Source: Nitrosomonas sp.
GTDB taxonomy: Bacteria; Pseudomonadota; Gammaproteobacteria; Burkholderiales; Nitrosomonadaceae
Direction: 5' to 3'
Length of the DNA stretch: 64,000 nucleotides
Assembly (NCBI GenBank): GCA_016708955.1
Contig: JADJES010000003.1
Coordinates: 186,001 to 250,000, forward strand
Numbering within the stretch: position 1 is the stretch's first letter; the number at the start of each line of letters is the position of its first letter. Below the pieces are notes generated by a model that saw only the letters and a program-made list of their open reading frames with translations, was not told the DNA's origin and did no database searches. This document shows, piece by piece, positions 28,512 to 37,043 of this stretch. Position numbers and translations under genes: made by a program.

Positions 28512-28598
28512 GCCGGGATGGCGGAATTGGTAGACGCACGGGACTCAAAATCCCGCGAAGGCGACTTCATGGGGGTTCGATTCCCCCTCCCGGCACCA
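28512..28598 (+). tRNA. tRNA-Leu (anticodon CAA)
   Basis: GCCGGGA (28512-28518) pairs with TCCCGGC (28588-28594), and ACCA follows at 28595-28598, so the CCA end is encoded. The anticodon stem CGGGA/TCCCG encloses the loop CTCAAAA, giving anticodon CAA (28546-28548). A long variable arm and the GGTTCGATTCC T-arm are present, as expected of a class II tRNA. An integrase remnant lies just downstream, suggesting use as an integration site. Confidence 0.97.
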
Positions 28599-28686
28599 AA
28601 TTAATGATTTTATAACAATAAAATCAGTATCTTGAAAATCTTATAAATCTAAAAAATCATTGGGTGCATTAGAAAAGTGCATACTA

Positions 28687-28878
28687 ATGACATCAAGAAC
28701 CCCCTCATATATTACAAAGAATCGTCTTGGGATATATTATTCCCAATACTGTTTGCCAAACATTTTTTTTAAAAATGATGGAGAATCAGTTAAACGAATA
28801 TTTCGCAAATCTTTACATACTCGAAACAGACGAGAAGCACTAAAACAATCTAGAGTTTTGTGGTTAATTATGGATTAA
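28687..28878 (+). pseudogene. Truncated tyrosine-recombinase (phage-type integrase) N-terminal remnant
   Basis: The 63 codons from ATG 28687 resemble the N-terminal domain of phage-type integrases: MTSRTPSYITKNRLGIYYSQ, then IRKSL-like FRKSLHTRNRREALKQSR. The frame ends at 28878. No catalytic R...HxxR...Y domain follows in any nearby frame. It lies about 90 bp after tRNA-Leu, the classical place for an island integrase. This is read as a decayed remnant. A short intact protein cannot be excluded. Confidence 0.6.
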
Positions 28879-29000
28879 GTAGGCTGCAAAAAGAAATGAG
28901 CCAATTACTCACAGGGAACATAAAAAAGCTATCGGGATGATTGGTTAATTTTTTTTAAAATAACTATCAGTTAACGAATAGACGAATAGTTCATCTATCA

Positions 29001-29235
29001 TCTTATTTAACATAAGATTTTTTCTATTATCCACAATTTCTGTGGATAACTTTGTGGGTAATCATTCGACCTGAGCAGCTAACTCACATATTTCTAAGGG
29101 TTTTCCTTGGATTGCTTAATTATCTGACACTTTCATTACATGTGATTTATCATATGGTTATAATTTATTTGCTATATTGAAATGGAGCAGTATAAATTAA
29201 TTTCTTTATCGTTTCCAAACTGTGGATGATTTAGA
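29001..29235. repeat. DnaA-box repeat, copy 1
   Basis: First of three diverged copies. TTATCCACA (29027-29035) and TGTGGATAA (29041-29049) are inverted 9-mers identical to the E. coli high-affinity DnaA box, separated by five bases. A third, near-match TGTGGATGA is at 29221-29229, 180 bp on. In between, CTAAGGGTTTTCCTT (from 29094) and a TTTATCAT block are shared with the other copies. The region is AT-rich and noncoding. A separate bulged hairpin at 29299-29334 lies between it and the next gene. Confidence 0.75.
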
Positions 29236-29419
29236 AAGTCAAGCAAGAATTATGAAACTGATTGTGACAGTTTGTGTGAAAGGTAGGTACTTCCCGAGTT
29301 TTGATTGAGGTGGGTGATTAAAACCTCATCAAAATTCTAGCGTAGCGAAAAATAAAAGTGGTAAACATTTTTTATCGCATATATTAGCTCAACATTAAGA
29401 TCAAATAGCCGAGGTCAAA

Positions 29420-30964
29420 ATGGCGATTATTTCTCGTATACCGCATAGCACCATTTTCTGTTTCTTGGCCATATTGTTATGCGGATCTATAACCACGGTT
29501 TATTCACAAACTACTGAACCAGAAACAGCGCAACAGAAGATTGCATATTCAGAAACTGTTATCGATGAAGTTATTAAAAGAAGCCTGCAGCGTTTGGAAG
29601 ACAAGGAGCGGAAGAATTATGAGCTAGAGCTGGAAGGTCAGCGTAAGAGCATAGATTGGCTTTTCGCATTATTGACGCTTGTGACAGCATTTGTTGCGCT
29701 GATTGGTGTAGTGGCGCCGTTCATGATGTTTCAAAGTAATAGGAAGCAAATGCAGGGAATGCTGGATGAAGTCAAAGAAGTTGCTGAGAAAATTCGATTG
29801 CATGAGGAAAGCGCGAAACAATCTGCGGATAATACCCAGCAATATGAACATAAGGCTAAAGAGCTGACTGAGAAGTTGGATCATTATAAGAGTGGTCAGT
29901 CTTCCAGCAAAATAGAGAGTCAGGAGATTACTAAGGCGGCAGAACAGATTCAACATGATCCACAATTTGATCCCAAGCCGGGATTACGTGCTGCCGCTGT
30001 TGCGGCAAGCATTGAGAATCAACCGGAAAAAGCATATAAGCTATGGGAAGCTTTAGCTGAATTAGATCCATCTGATGTTAATGCGTTATTCAACGCAGGT
30101 TATTGGGCGCTATATTTAGCAGATAAATTGAAGGGTAGCGAATCCTCAGAATGGCTTATACGAGCTAGTGACAAATATCAAAAATTAGTAAGTATTCGAC
30201 CAGATTTTTATGAAGCAGTGAATAACTGGGGAATAGCGCTGGCTAATCAAGCCAGGGAATTGGCGAAAAGAGATTTACCTGCGGCTCGTGCTTTATGGCA
30301 TGAAGCCGCTAAGAAATACCAGCAGGCTTTAAGCATCAATCAGGATTATCATGAAGCAGAATTTAATTGGGGAAATGCACTGATTGATGAAGCTAAGGAA
30401 TTGGGAAAAATTAATTTACATAAGGAAGCTCTTGATTTATGGCATAAAGCCAGTGAGAAATACCAGCAAGTTTTAAGACTCAGGCCAGATGATTTTGAAG
30501 CAACATATTACTGTGGCGTTGCATTGACTAATGAAGCTATGGAACTCGCAGAAAGTAACTTGCCAACAGCGCGTAATCTGTGGCATGAAGCTGGCGATAA
30601 ATACAAGCGGGTATTAGGTATGAATCCAGATTATCATAAAGCTGCGGATGACTGGGGATTTGCATTGCTAGAGGAAGCCAATGCTATTGCAGCTACGGAT
30701 GGTGATCAAGCAAACGAATTACGGGGTCGTGCTGAACAGTTATTATTACAACATGCCAAAGCTGTACCAGAAGTGGTGGCTTATAACCTGGCTTGTGTTT
30801 ACGGACAACGGGGTGATGTGTCGAATTGTCTGTATTGGTTACAGACCGCGCAATTGCCTAACAAACTTGTATCCTGCGTGCATTTGCAAACGGACGCCGA
30901 TCTGGATGCGGTACGGAATCATCCGGATTTTCAAGCCTGGTTGCAGTCGGTTTGCTCACACTAG
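29420..30964 (+). CDS. Membrane-anchored tetratricopeptide-repeat protein
   Basis: A 514-aa protein not assignable to a named family. An N-terminal hydrophobic segment (about 12-30) looks like a signal peptide. A second helix (about 72-95, WLFALLTLVTAFVALIGVVA) should anchor it in the membrane. A charged coiled-coil stretch follows (about 100-160), then TPR-like repeats of about 48-50 residues (about 190-450), each with a pattern like NWG-ALxxEAxEL...LWHEAxxKYQQ. The C terminus (NLACVYGQRGD... NHPDFQAWL) is seen in other bacterial TPR proteins. It probably scaffolds other proteins. It lies between copies 1 and 2 of the DnaA-box repeat in AT-rich accessory DNA. Confidence 0.8.
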   Translation: MAIISRIPHSTIFCFLAILLCGSITTVYSQTTEPETAQQKIAYSETVIDEVIKRSLQRLEDKERKNYELELEGQRKSIDWLFALLTLVTAFVALIGVVAPFMMFQSNRKQMQGMLDEVKEVAEKIRLHEESAKQSADNTQQYEHKAKELTEKLDHYKSGQSSSKIESQEITKAAEQIQHDPQFDPKPGLRAAAVAASIENQPEKAYKLWEALAELDPSDVNALFNAGYWALYLADKLKGSESSEWLIRASDKYQKLVSIRPDFYEAVNNWGIALANQARELAKRDLPAARALWHEAAKKYQQALSINQDYHEAEFNWGNALIDEAKELGKINLHKEALDLWHKASEKYQQVLRLRPDDFEATYYCGVALTNEAMELAESNLPTARNLWHEAGDKYKRVLGMNPDYHKAADDWGFALLEEANAIAATDGDQANELRGRAEQLLLQHAKAVPEVVAYNLACVYGQRGDVSNCLYWLQTAQLPNKLVSCVHLQTDADLDAVRNHPDFQAWLQSVCSH

Positions 30965-31004
30965 ATTTCAATCAGAATTTCGTTTTTTAATAGTTCGTAG
31001 ACTA

Positions 31005-31097
31005 ATGAAATTTCCTGAATTCGATACGGCAGATGTGATTGATCGTCATGCAGGGATGCTGATGTTGCGGACTGGTAGAGTATTCAACGAGAGTTAA
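31005..31097 (+). CDS. Possible 30-codon ORF
   Basis: ATG at 31005 opens 30 codons (MKFPEFDTADVIDRHAGM ... VFNES) ending at 31097, 40 bp after the TPR gene. It has no clear ribosome site and no recognised family. It may be a gene remnant or chance. Confidence 0.2.
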   Translation: MKFPEFDTADVIDRHAGMLMLRTGRVFNES

Positions 31098-31237
31098 GTC
31101 CCCAATTAATAGAGTTGGGATGCTTATAAGCTTAAAATATGAAGATTATAAGAGTAAAGGGGGCGATGCTGGGAGAACATAAAAGCAATAGTAGCGATTA
31201 ATCATTTTCCTAAGAAATACCATTTCTAAAGTTATCG

Positions 31238-31472
31238 TCTTATTTGGTATGGGATTTTTCTTATTATCCACATTTTCTGTGGATAACTTTGTGTGTAACT
31301 GTTTTATTTGAATAATTAGCTCTCAGAATTCTAAGGGTTTTCCTTAGATTGATTAAATATTTAACACATTACTTATGTGAAATTTATCATGTAGTTAGGG
31401 GATGCTTTTCTGCTTAACCTGAAATTGTGTTGAGTGATTTCTGTAACCTTCTAAAACTGTGGATTATTTGCT
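31238..31472. repeat. DnaA-box repeat, copy 2
   Basis: TTATCCACA (31264-31272) and TGTGGATAA (31278-31286) form the same inverted pair as copy 1, with a five-base spacer. The third box is TGTGGATTA at 31458-31466, again 180 bp from the second. CTAAGGGTTTTCCTTAG (31331-31347) is a perfect 6-bp hairpin shared with copy 1, at the same offset of 53 bases. The copy lies between the TPR gene and the secreted protein gene, in the same orientation as copy 1. Confidence 0.75.
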
Positions 31473-31516
31473 AGGAAGTTATGGCTATCGAGTTATAAGC
31501 CACTGATCTGTTTTGC

Positions 31517-32038
31517 TTAATCATCAGAACCGTGCCCATGACCTTTGCCTGGTTTGTAAGATTCAAGTTCAAAGTTCGATGAGCTGCCACGTTCTTTAAG
31601 TACAACAGAAAGTAAATCACCACCATATTGGAGGCAAGGTATGATTAATTTGTCACCGTCAATAGTGGCATAACATTCACTGAGATCTACTGTGTCAGTA
31701 ATTGGACAACTGGTAAGATCTACTAATGTAACATCGGTTGCAGGACTGGTAGTATTATTATATGTTGTAATAACTGCAGTGCCATTCTTGATTACGATAT
31801 CAGTTGCTGATGTACTCGCACTTAAACCAAGATTACTCAAGCCTGCGTTAGTAAGGCATAAATTTTTAGAACTATCGGTGATGTTTTTTACGATTATCTG
31901 AGATCCATCCACGCTGTTATCAAGGATGAAGATGGAATTGCCTACCACAGCTACGCTCTCAGCCAGTACACATTGCACTCCCGGTGTAACCAAAACTGTT
32001 GCGAATAATATTGATATTATATTTCTTCTCATAAACAA
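31517..32038 (-). CDS. Secreted protein of unknown function
   Basis: A 173-aa protein with a signal peptide (about 1-27: basic start, hydrophobic core, ending VLAES). The mature part is rich in Ser, Thr, Asp and beta-prone segments, with four Cys spread over it that may form disulfides, and ends in a His/Gly tail (KGHGHGSDD). No family recognised. It is convergent with the TPR gene and flanked by repeat copy 2. AT-rich codon use suits an accessory gene. Confidence 0.65.
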   Translation of the reverse strand: MFMRRNIISILFATVLVTPGVQCVLAESVAVVGNSIFILDNSVDGSQIIVKNITDSSKNLCLTNAGLSNLGLSASTSATDIVIKNGTAVITTYNNTTSPATDVTLVDLTSCPITDTVDLSECYATIDGDKLIIPCLQYGGDLLSVVLKERGSSSNFELESYKPGKGHGHGSDD

Positions 32039-32625
32039 AACTTTCCAGAATGAAGGTTAAATAAATATTAAAGCATACTCCTGTTTCTCCATCTATACAG
32101 ATTTCGTTTATACGTAGGGAATTATTCCAATTCGCAATAGAAAGAGAAATAATTCTGTTAGTTTAATGTTTTAAATACAGCATATATTTACATTTCTATC
32201 GCAAATATGAATTAGAGGCTATTTATTGCCGGTTACTCATTTCCTTAATACTTGTTGCGTCTATAATCACAAGCTGACACCATAAGGTAAAACCGGCACC
32301 TGGAATAGTTTTCTATCGAAAGATTAAGATTGTAAATGAGGAAACCCCTGGAAACGATTTGGACCATGATCAAGGTGCTTGTAATCATTAGGCGTATTGT
32401 GATGGTTCATATTTTCGATGGGTGGTGTGCAGGATTGATGCAAAACGGATGCGTGGCATTTGTTTTCAAGTATTTGCCCAATTACCGATAGATTTTTCGT
32501 ATATGGAACTAAGGGATTGCCCAATTTTTGTTCAACCAACCTTAACCCGTTGCGTTTTCACGGCATACGCTAGCCATTAATATGTCTAGATCATACGCGC
32601 TGTGGTGTGATCATCTTGTTCTTCT
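32039..32625. other. Gene-poor AT-rich stretch
   Basis: No supported gene. A minus-strand frame at 32324-32539 opens with TTG, has no ribosome site and resembles nothing recognisable. Stops interrupt all longer frames. Confidence 0.5.
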
Positions 32626-32778
32626 CTATTTTTTTGTCAGAAGCATCATTGCCGAGATGAAAGAGACTAGAAGGCCTAATAATATTGGCGCTAATACTAT
32701 TTCATCATCAGTCACCACAAAATATACGGACAGAATCAAGGAAAATACTAGAGAGCCAATCATGCTAATTTTTTTCAT
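32626..32778 (-). CDS. Small two-helix membrane protein
   Basis: A 50-codon frame on the minus strand starting MKKISMIGSLVFSLIL and ending MMLLTKK. Two hydrophobic segments (about 5-22 and 28-46) are linked by a short acidic turn (TDDE), and Lys clusters lie at both ends. AAAAGGA lies about nine bases before the ATG at 32778. Length and shape resemble small holin-like or stress membrane peptides, but no family can be named. The organised composition and ribosome site suggest a real gene. Confidence 0.5.
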   Translation of the reverse strand: MKKISMIGSLVFSLILSVYFVVTDDEIVLAPILLGLLVSFISAMMLLTKK

Positions 32779-32800
32779 ATCAGAACATCCTTTTTGGTAA

Positions 32801-33187
32801 TTATTTAGTGATTCTAGAAATTTTTTCCTAGAACTACCTTAACTTATTGATCTTGAATTACTCTACATTTAATCTGAAGAGTTTAGGTTGCCTGTGGCAA
32901 CCCTGCCAACAGTATTTTTCGCATACCGAACACTAGCACACTCTCAACTTCATGGGTTTGCGCTAGATTAATAATCCAGCTCAACAAAGCGTAACGGCTT
33001 GGTAGATGAGTAGATCAAAATCATCGGCCATAAGCCTCATGATGCCTGGCATATAACTAATGGACTAAGCGAGCATTTTGTTGATGCGCTATTATAAGGA
33101 TACGGATGCAAGTACATACAATAGCAAAAGGAAATGCATGAGTTTCTGAGGCGTTAGTTAGTTCTTTGTTCAGGCAGAAATTTTCTA
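32801..33187. other. Noncoding stretch before repeat copy 3
   Basis: AT-rich sequence with stops in all frames and no recognisable gene or terminator. Part of the accessory region between tRNA-Leu and the ABC-F gene. Confidence 0.45.
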
Positions 33188-33424
33188 AAAATCGCCTTAT
33201 TGATTATCCGTAAATTCTGTGGATAACTTTGTGGAAAATATCTATATTCACTAGTTAACTACTGGAACAATAAAGTTTAATTCTAGGGCTGATTAATAAT
33301 TTTACACTTTCATTATGGGTTATTTATCATTTAGTTAAGTATCTGTTTCATTTCTGTATGAAATTAAGAAATGAATTTTCTATGTTTTGTTGATACTGTG
33401 GATAAACAATATCCTATAACAATG
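33188..33424. repeat. DnaA-box repeat, copy 3 (right side cut by an ISL3-type element)
   Basis: The most diverged copy. The left box has decayed to TTATCCGTA (33204-33212), but TGTGGATAA at 33218-33226 is perfect. The third box TGTGGATAA (33397-33405) is also perfect, 179 bp on. The shared CACTTTCATTA and TTTATCAT blocks are recognisable. The target duplication of the adjacent insertion element begins at 33425, just past the repeat. Confidence 0.7.
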
Positions 33425-33432
33425 AATCTAGT

Positions 33433-34540
33433 GGTTCATCCGGCAAGTGCGTACTTGTTAGTCAGAAATGCATGTTGAAATAAAGTGAATTAAAGGTTGA
33501 AATTATCTCTGATTTTCAACGAAGAGGTTTTTTCAACATGTCGACCAGTTTGCTGTATCACGCCTTTGGTATAGTTGGTTATTTTTATCAAAGCACTTGT
33601 TTTATTGCGGGTGTCATAGTTGTTGCAATACAAGCGGATCATTGGCGATTGAGATGTCCGGTATGTAAAAGCCGCGAGATACATTGCCGGGGAAAGTTGG
33701 TCTCTGAATAAACGTTATCGGTTGCCGAAATTGGCCAAGATAAAACGCATTGCGCTGGATGAAATATACCAAGGCAAGAAGCTGGGTTATTTAACGATAG
33801 TTCTGGATCTTCAACGTGGGGCAGTGATTTTTGTTGGCAATGGGAAAGGTGCCGATGCACTGATTCCGTTTTGGAAGCGTTTGAAACGATCGGGTGCACG
33901 GATTGAAGCGGTTGCGACCGACATGGGGCCAGCATACATCAGTGCGGTGCGGGCTAATATCCCAGATGCAACGCTAGTGTTCGATCACTTCCATATTATT
34001 AAGCTGTTCAACGAAAAGTTGACAAAACTGCGTCGTGATCTGCAACGAGAAGCAGAAAATGGGTTGGGCAAACCCGTTTTGAAGGGCATTCGCTGGCTGT
34101 TGCTGAAGAACCCTGACAACCTGGATGACAAGCGCAATGAACGTCAACGTCTGGACGAAGCATTAAAGCTCAATGAGCCCTTGGCAACGGCCTATTACAT
34201 GAAAGAAGAGTTACGCAATATCTGGCATCAACCGGATAAACTCTCAGCTCAAAATGCATTGGATGAATGGGTAAAAAAAGCCGCTGCTTCGGATGTCAAC
34301 ATGCTCAAGCAATTCTCTAAAACTATTGCAGCACACCGCTCAGGTATCCTGGCTTATTTCGATTTTAATGGTTTATCAACCGGGCCGTTGGAAGGTACCA
34401 ACAACAAGATAAAAACTTTGCACAAAATGGCCTATGGTTTCAGAGATGTCGAGTTCTTTAAACTCAAAATTATGGCGCTGCATGAAACCAATTATGTCCT
34501 TGTCGGTTAAACCCAAAAGTACGCACTTGCCGGATGAACC
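33433..34540 (+). mobile_element. ISL3-family insertion element, internally deleted
   Basis: The outermost 24 bases are perfect inverted repeats: 33433-33456 starts GGTTCATCCGGCAAG and 34517-34540 is its reverse complement. The 8-bp direct repeat AATCTAGT flanks both sides (33425-33432 and 34541-34548), the target-site size of ISL3 elements. The element is 1108 bp, short for this family, because the transposase gene has lost its middle. Confidence 0.92.
33538..34510 (+). pseudogene. ISL3-family transposase with internal deletion
   Basis: The N-terminal piece (33538-33711, 57 codons) carries the start of the zinc-binding domain (RCPVCKS) and stops at TAA. The C-terminal piece is in another frame (262 aa) and holds the DDE domain (IALDEIYQGKK; DMGPAYISAV; FDHFHI; TGPLEGTNNKIKT). 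ISL3 transposases have roughly 400 aa. Here the rest of the zinc region and the helix-turn-helix part between GKLV and NKRYRLPKLA, about 80-100 residues, are missing. The protein should be inactive. The perfect ends mean it could still be moved by a related transposase. Confidence 0.85.
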
Positions 34541-34719
34541 AATCTAGTTAAAAACCTTAACGTTATTATGAAAAAATTTGGTGTGTCAGTGTGAAGCTGG
34601 AAAAGCAGATTTTGTGTTATTACATTTTTAATATGGATAATTGAGCTGTGTAACAACGGTTTGTTTTTGTGTATGGAAAATAAGAGTTATTTTGAATGTT
34701 CTATAATTATTAATAGCTT

Positions 34720-36573
34720 ATGCTAAATATTCAGCGATTGATCTATTTACAAGGCGGGATTCCGCTACTCGAAAATTGTGATCTACAGATTTTTGCTAAT
34801 CAACGTGTCGGCCTGGTCGGTAAAAACGGTTGTGGTAAGTCTACTTTGTTCCGTTTGGTCCGGGGAGTGATCAAACCGGATAGTGGAGAAGTCAGTCTGC
34901 AGCCTGGGAAAACGGTCGCTTTTGTTGAGCAGGAAATCATCAATTCAAATCAGTCTGCGATTGAGTTTGTGCTTGATGGTGATGTTGAATTACGTCAACT
35001 GGAGAAGACCCTGGCCCAAGCAGAACATGATGCGGCCTGGTTTGAGGCGCAGCATCGTTATGAAGCGATAGATGGTTATACGGCGCAGGCGCGGGCATCG
35101 CAACTATTGAATGGATTAGGTTTTGCGAATCATACGCTGGAGAATCCGGTCAGTCATTTCTCCGGGGGCTGGCGTATGCGTCTAAACCTGGCTCGTGCCT
35201 TGATGCATCGTGCTGATTTATTATTGCTGGATGAACCAACTAATCACCTGGATCTGGAAGCTATTCTCTGGCTGGAACAATATCTGTCGCGTTATCCGGG
35301 TAGTCTGATGGTGGTGTCACACGACCGTGAGTTTCTCAATGCCTGCGTTAATCGCATTGCGCATATCAATGAACGGAAAATTGAAGTATACAGCGGTGAT
35401 TATGATGATTTTGAGCGTGCTCGCGCTGAACGCCTAACTCAGCATGCTCAGGCTTTTCAGCAACAGCAGAGAAAGATCGCGCACATGGAAGATTTTGTGC
35501 GGCGTTTTCGTGCCAAGGCGACCAAAGCCAAACAAGCGCAAAGTCGTATCAAAGCGCTGGAACGTTTGACGCGCATTGCGCCGGCGCATGTTGAAGATGG
35601 GTATTTTGAATTGCAGATTGAAGCGCCTGAGCGTAGTCCTGATGTTCTACTGCGCGTAAAAGACATGAGCTTTGGTTATGACGATCACTTGTTGTTTCAA
35701 CATGTTCATCTTATTTTACAGGCGGGTGCCCGAATTGCCTTGCTGGGTCCGAATGGCGCAGGGAAATCCACACTAATAAAGCTTCTGGTCGGGGAAATTA
35801 CTCCTACCTCTGGTACATTGGAATGGACGCCCAATATCCGTATGGGCTACTTTGCGCAACATCAGCTGGAGAATCTCGATGGTGATGCGACCCCTTTGCA
35901 GCATATGCGGCAATTGGCACCAAAGCAGACTGAATTGGATTTGCGAAAATTCCTGGGGCGATTTGGCTTGGGGGGGGATAGTGAGGATCGTCCGGTAGCC
36001 AGTTTCTCCGGAGGAGAAAAAAGTCGCCTGGCACTTGCCCTACTAGCATGGCAGAAGCCACACTTACTATTGCTCGATGAACCAACCAATCATTTGGATT
36101 TGGAAATGCGCGATGCGTTAACTTTGGCGTTGGAAGCCTATACCGGCGCGGTGATTCTGGTATCGCATGATCGTAGTCTGGTACGTGCAGTGGCTGATGA
36201 ATTGTGGTTGGTGGCTGATGGTAAAGCACAATTTCTGGATGGTGATCTGGATGATTATAAAAACTGGATAGAAGCGCGTCGTTCTAGTGAAGTTGTAGAG
36301 TCACGATCTACTTCACAAAAAGTGCAATCCAGAACATCTGCAAAACCGAACAAAAAAGTACTGCTTTCCAAGCAATCAAAGCTTGAGGTTGCCCTAACGG
36401 TCGCGCAGAAGGAATTGGATGAAGTAAGCCGCCAGTTAGCTGATCCGGCTATTTATGCGAGCCGTTCTCGGGATGAGATTGAACGACTCAGTGCAGTTCA
36501 TTCGACACTCGAAAATAAAGTGGCCGAATTGGAAGAAAGCTGGCTGGAACTGGAGATGGCGCTGGAAGAGTAA
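34720..36573 (+). CDS. ABC-F family ATPase (YheS-like)
   Basis: Cytoplasmic protein of 617 aa with two ABC ATPase domains and no membrane segment, typical of ABC-F translation factors that act at the ribosome. Walker A motifs are GKNGCGKST (near residue 35) and GPNGAGKST (near 345). Signatures are SGGWRMR and SGGEKSR, and both Walker B sites read LLLDEPTNHLDLE. The inter-domain linker (about 235-290) is Arg/Lys/Gln-rich. The C-terminal tail (about 540-617) is coiled coil. Its architecture is closest to YheS (Uup is an alternative). The start ATG is preceded by only a weak ribosome site. Confidence 0.9.
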   Translation: MLNIQRLIYLQGGIPLLENCDLQIFANQRVGLVGKNGCGKSTLFRLVRGVIKPDSGEVSLQPGKTVAFVEQEIINSNQSAIEFVLDGDVELRQLEKTLAQAEHDAAWFEAQHRYEAIDGYTAQARASQLLNGLGFANHTLENPVSHFSGGWRMRLNLARALMHRADLLLLDEPTNHLDLEAILWLEQYLSRYPGSLMVVSHDREFLNACVNRIAHINERKIEVYSGDYDDFERARAERLTQHAQAFQQQQRKIAHMEDFVRRFRAKATKAKQAQSRIKALERLTRIAPAHVEDGYFELQIEAPERSPDVLLRVKDMSFGYDDHLLFQHVHLILQAGARIALLGPNGAGKSTLIKLLVGEITPTSGTLEWTPNIRMGYFAQHQLENLDGDATPLQHMRQLAPKQTELDLRKFLGRFGLGGDSEDRPVASFSGGEKSRLALALLAWQKPHLLLLDEPTNHLDLEMRDALTLALEAYTGAVILVSHDRSLVRAVADELWLVADGKAQFLDGDLDDYKNWIEARRSSEVVESRSTSQKVQSRTSAKPNKKVLLSKQSKLEVALTVAQKELDEVSRQLADPAIYASRSRDEIERLSAVHSTLENKVAELEESWLELEMALEE

Positions 36574-36620
36574 AACAGATGGTTCTGATCTGGGTTAATT
36601 CAGATTAGAGCACATACAAA

Positions 36621-36944
36621 TTAAACCTGCATATTCATGATTTCTTGATAAGCTGTTACCAGTTTGTTGCGGACTTGTAACATCGATTGAAAGGATACAT
36701 TGGCTTTTTGCAGTGAAATCATTACTTCATGTAAATCAACATTGGATTGGTCACTCACAAATTGTGCACTCAGTTTATCGGCAGTTATCTGGGAGTTATT
36801 GACCTGATCTACAGCTGATTTAAGCTTTTCGCTAAAATCAACACTCGCTATTTCATCTGTTTCCGATTGCTTTTTTGTACCAGAAGCAAATGCCGAAGCC
36901 GCTTGCAATTGCTGCAAAATATTATCAATTCCGGGTTTATCCAT
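36621..36944 (-). CDS. fliE: Flagellar hook-basal body protein FliE
   Basis: Junction protein between the MS ring and the proximal rod (107 aa). The C-terminal half matches the family: SDQSNVDLHEVMISLQKANVSFQ and RNKLVTAYQEIMNMQV. It is transcribed toward the ABC-F gene, following fleR by about 100 bp. Confidence 0.94.
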   Translation of the reverse strand: MDKPGIDNILQQLQAASAFASGTKKQSETDEIASVDFSEKLKSAVDQVNNSQITADKLSAQFVSDQSNVDLHEVMISLQKANVSFQSMLQVRNKLVTAYQEIMNMQV

Positions 36945-37043
36945 GATTTACTCCAACACAATTGATTTCAAGTATCTCGCAAAACTTAAAAAACTTCAAA
37001 TAATTTTATTAAATCAGATTCCTAGCGACAGAATCGATGCTTG

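Noticed and set aside
27367..28548. Longer QueA with a 49-residue N-terminal extension
   Set aside because: The extra residues do not resemble QueA. The canonical start MKTQDFDYYLP is at 28401.
32324..32539. Minus-strand 71-codon ORF
   Set aside because: It starts with TTG, has no ribosome site, contains no recognisable domain and is surrounded by stops.
29001..33424. Reading the DnaA-box repeats as the chromosomal origin oriC
   Set aside because: There is no dnaA, dnaN, gidA or parAB gene nearby. The three copies are about 2 kb apart with genes between them, unlike a single oriC. Titration sites or a lost replicon fit better.
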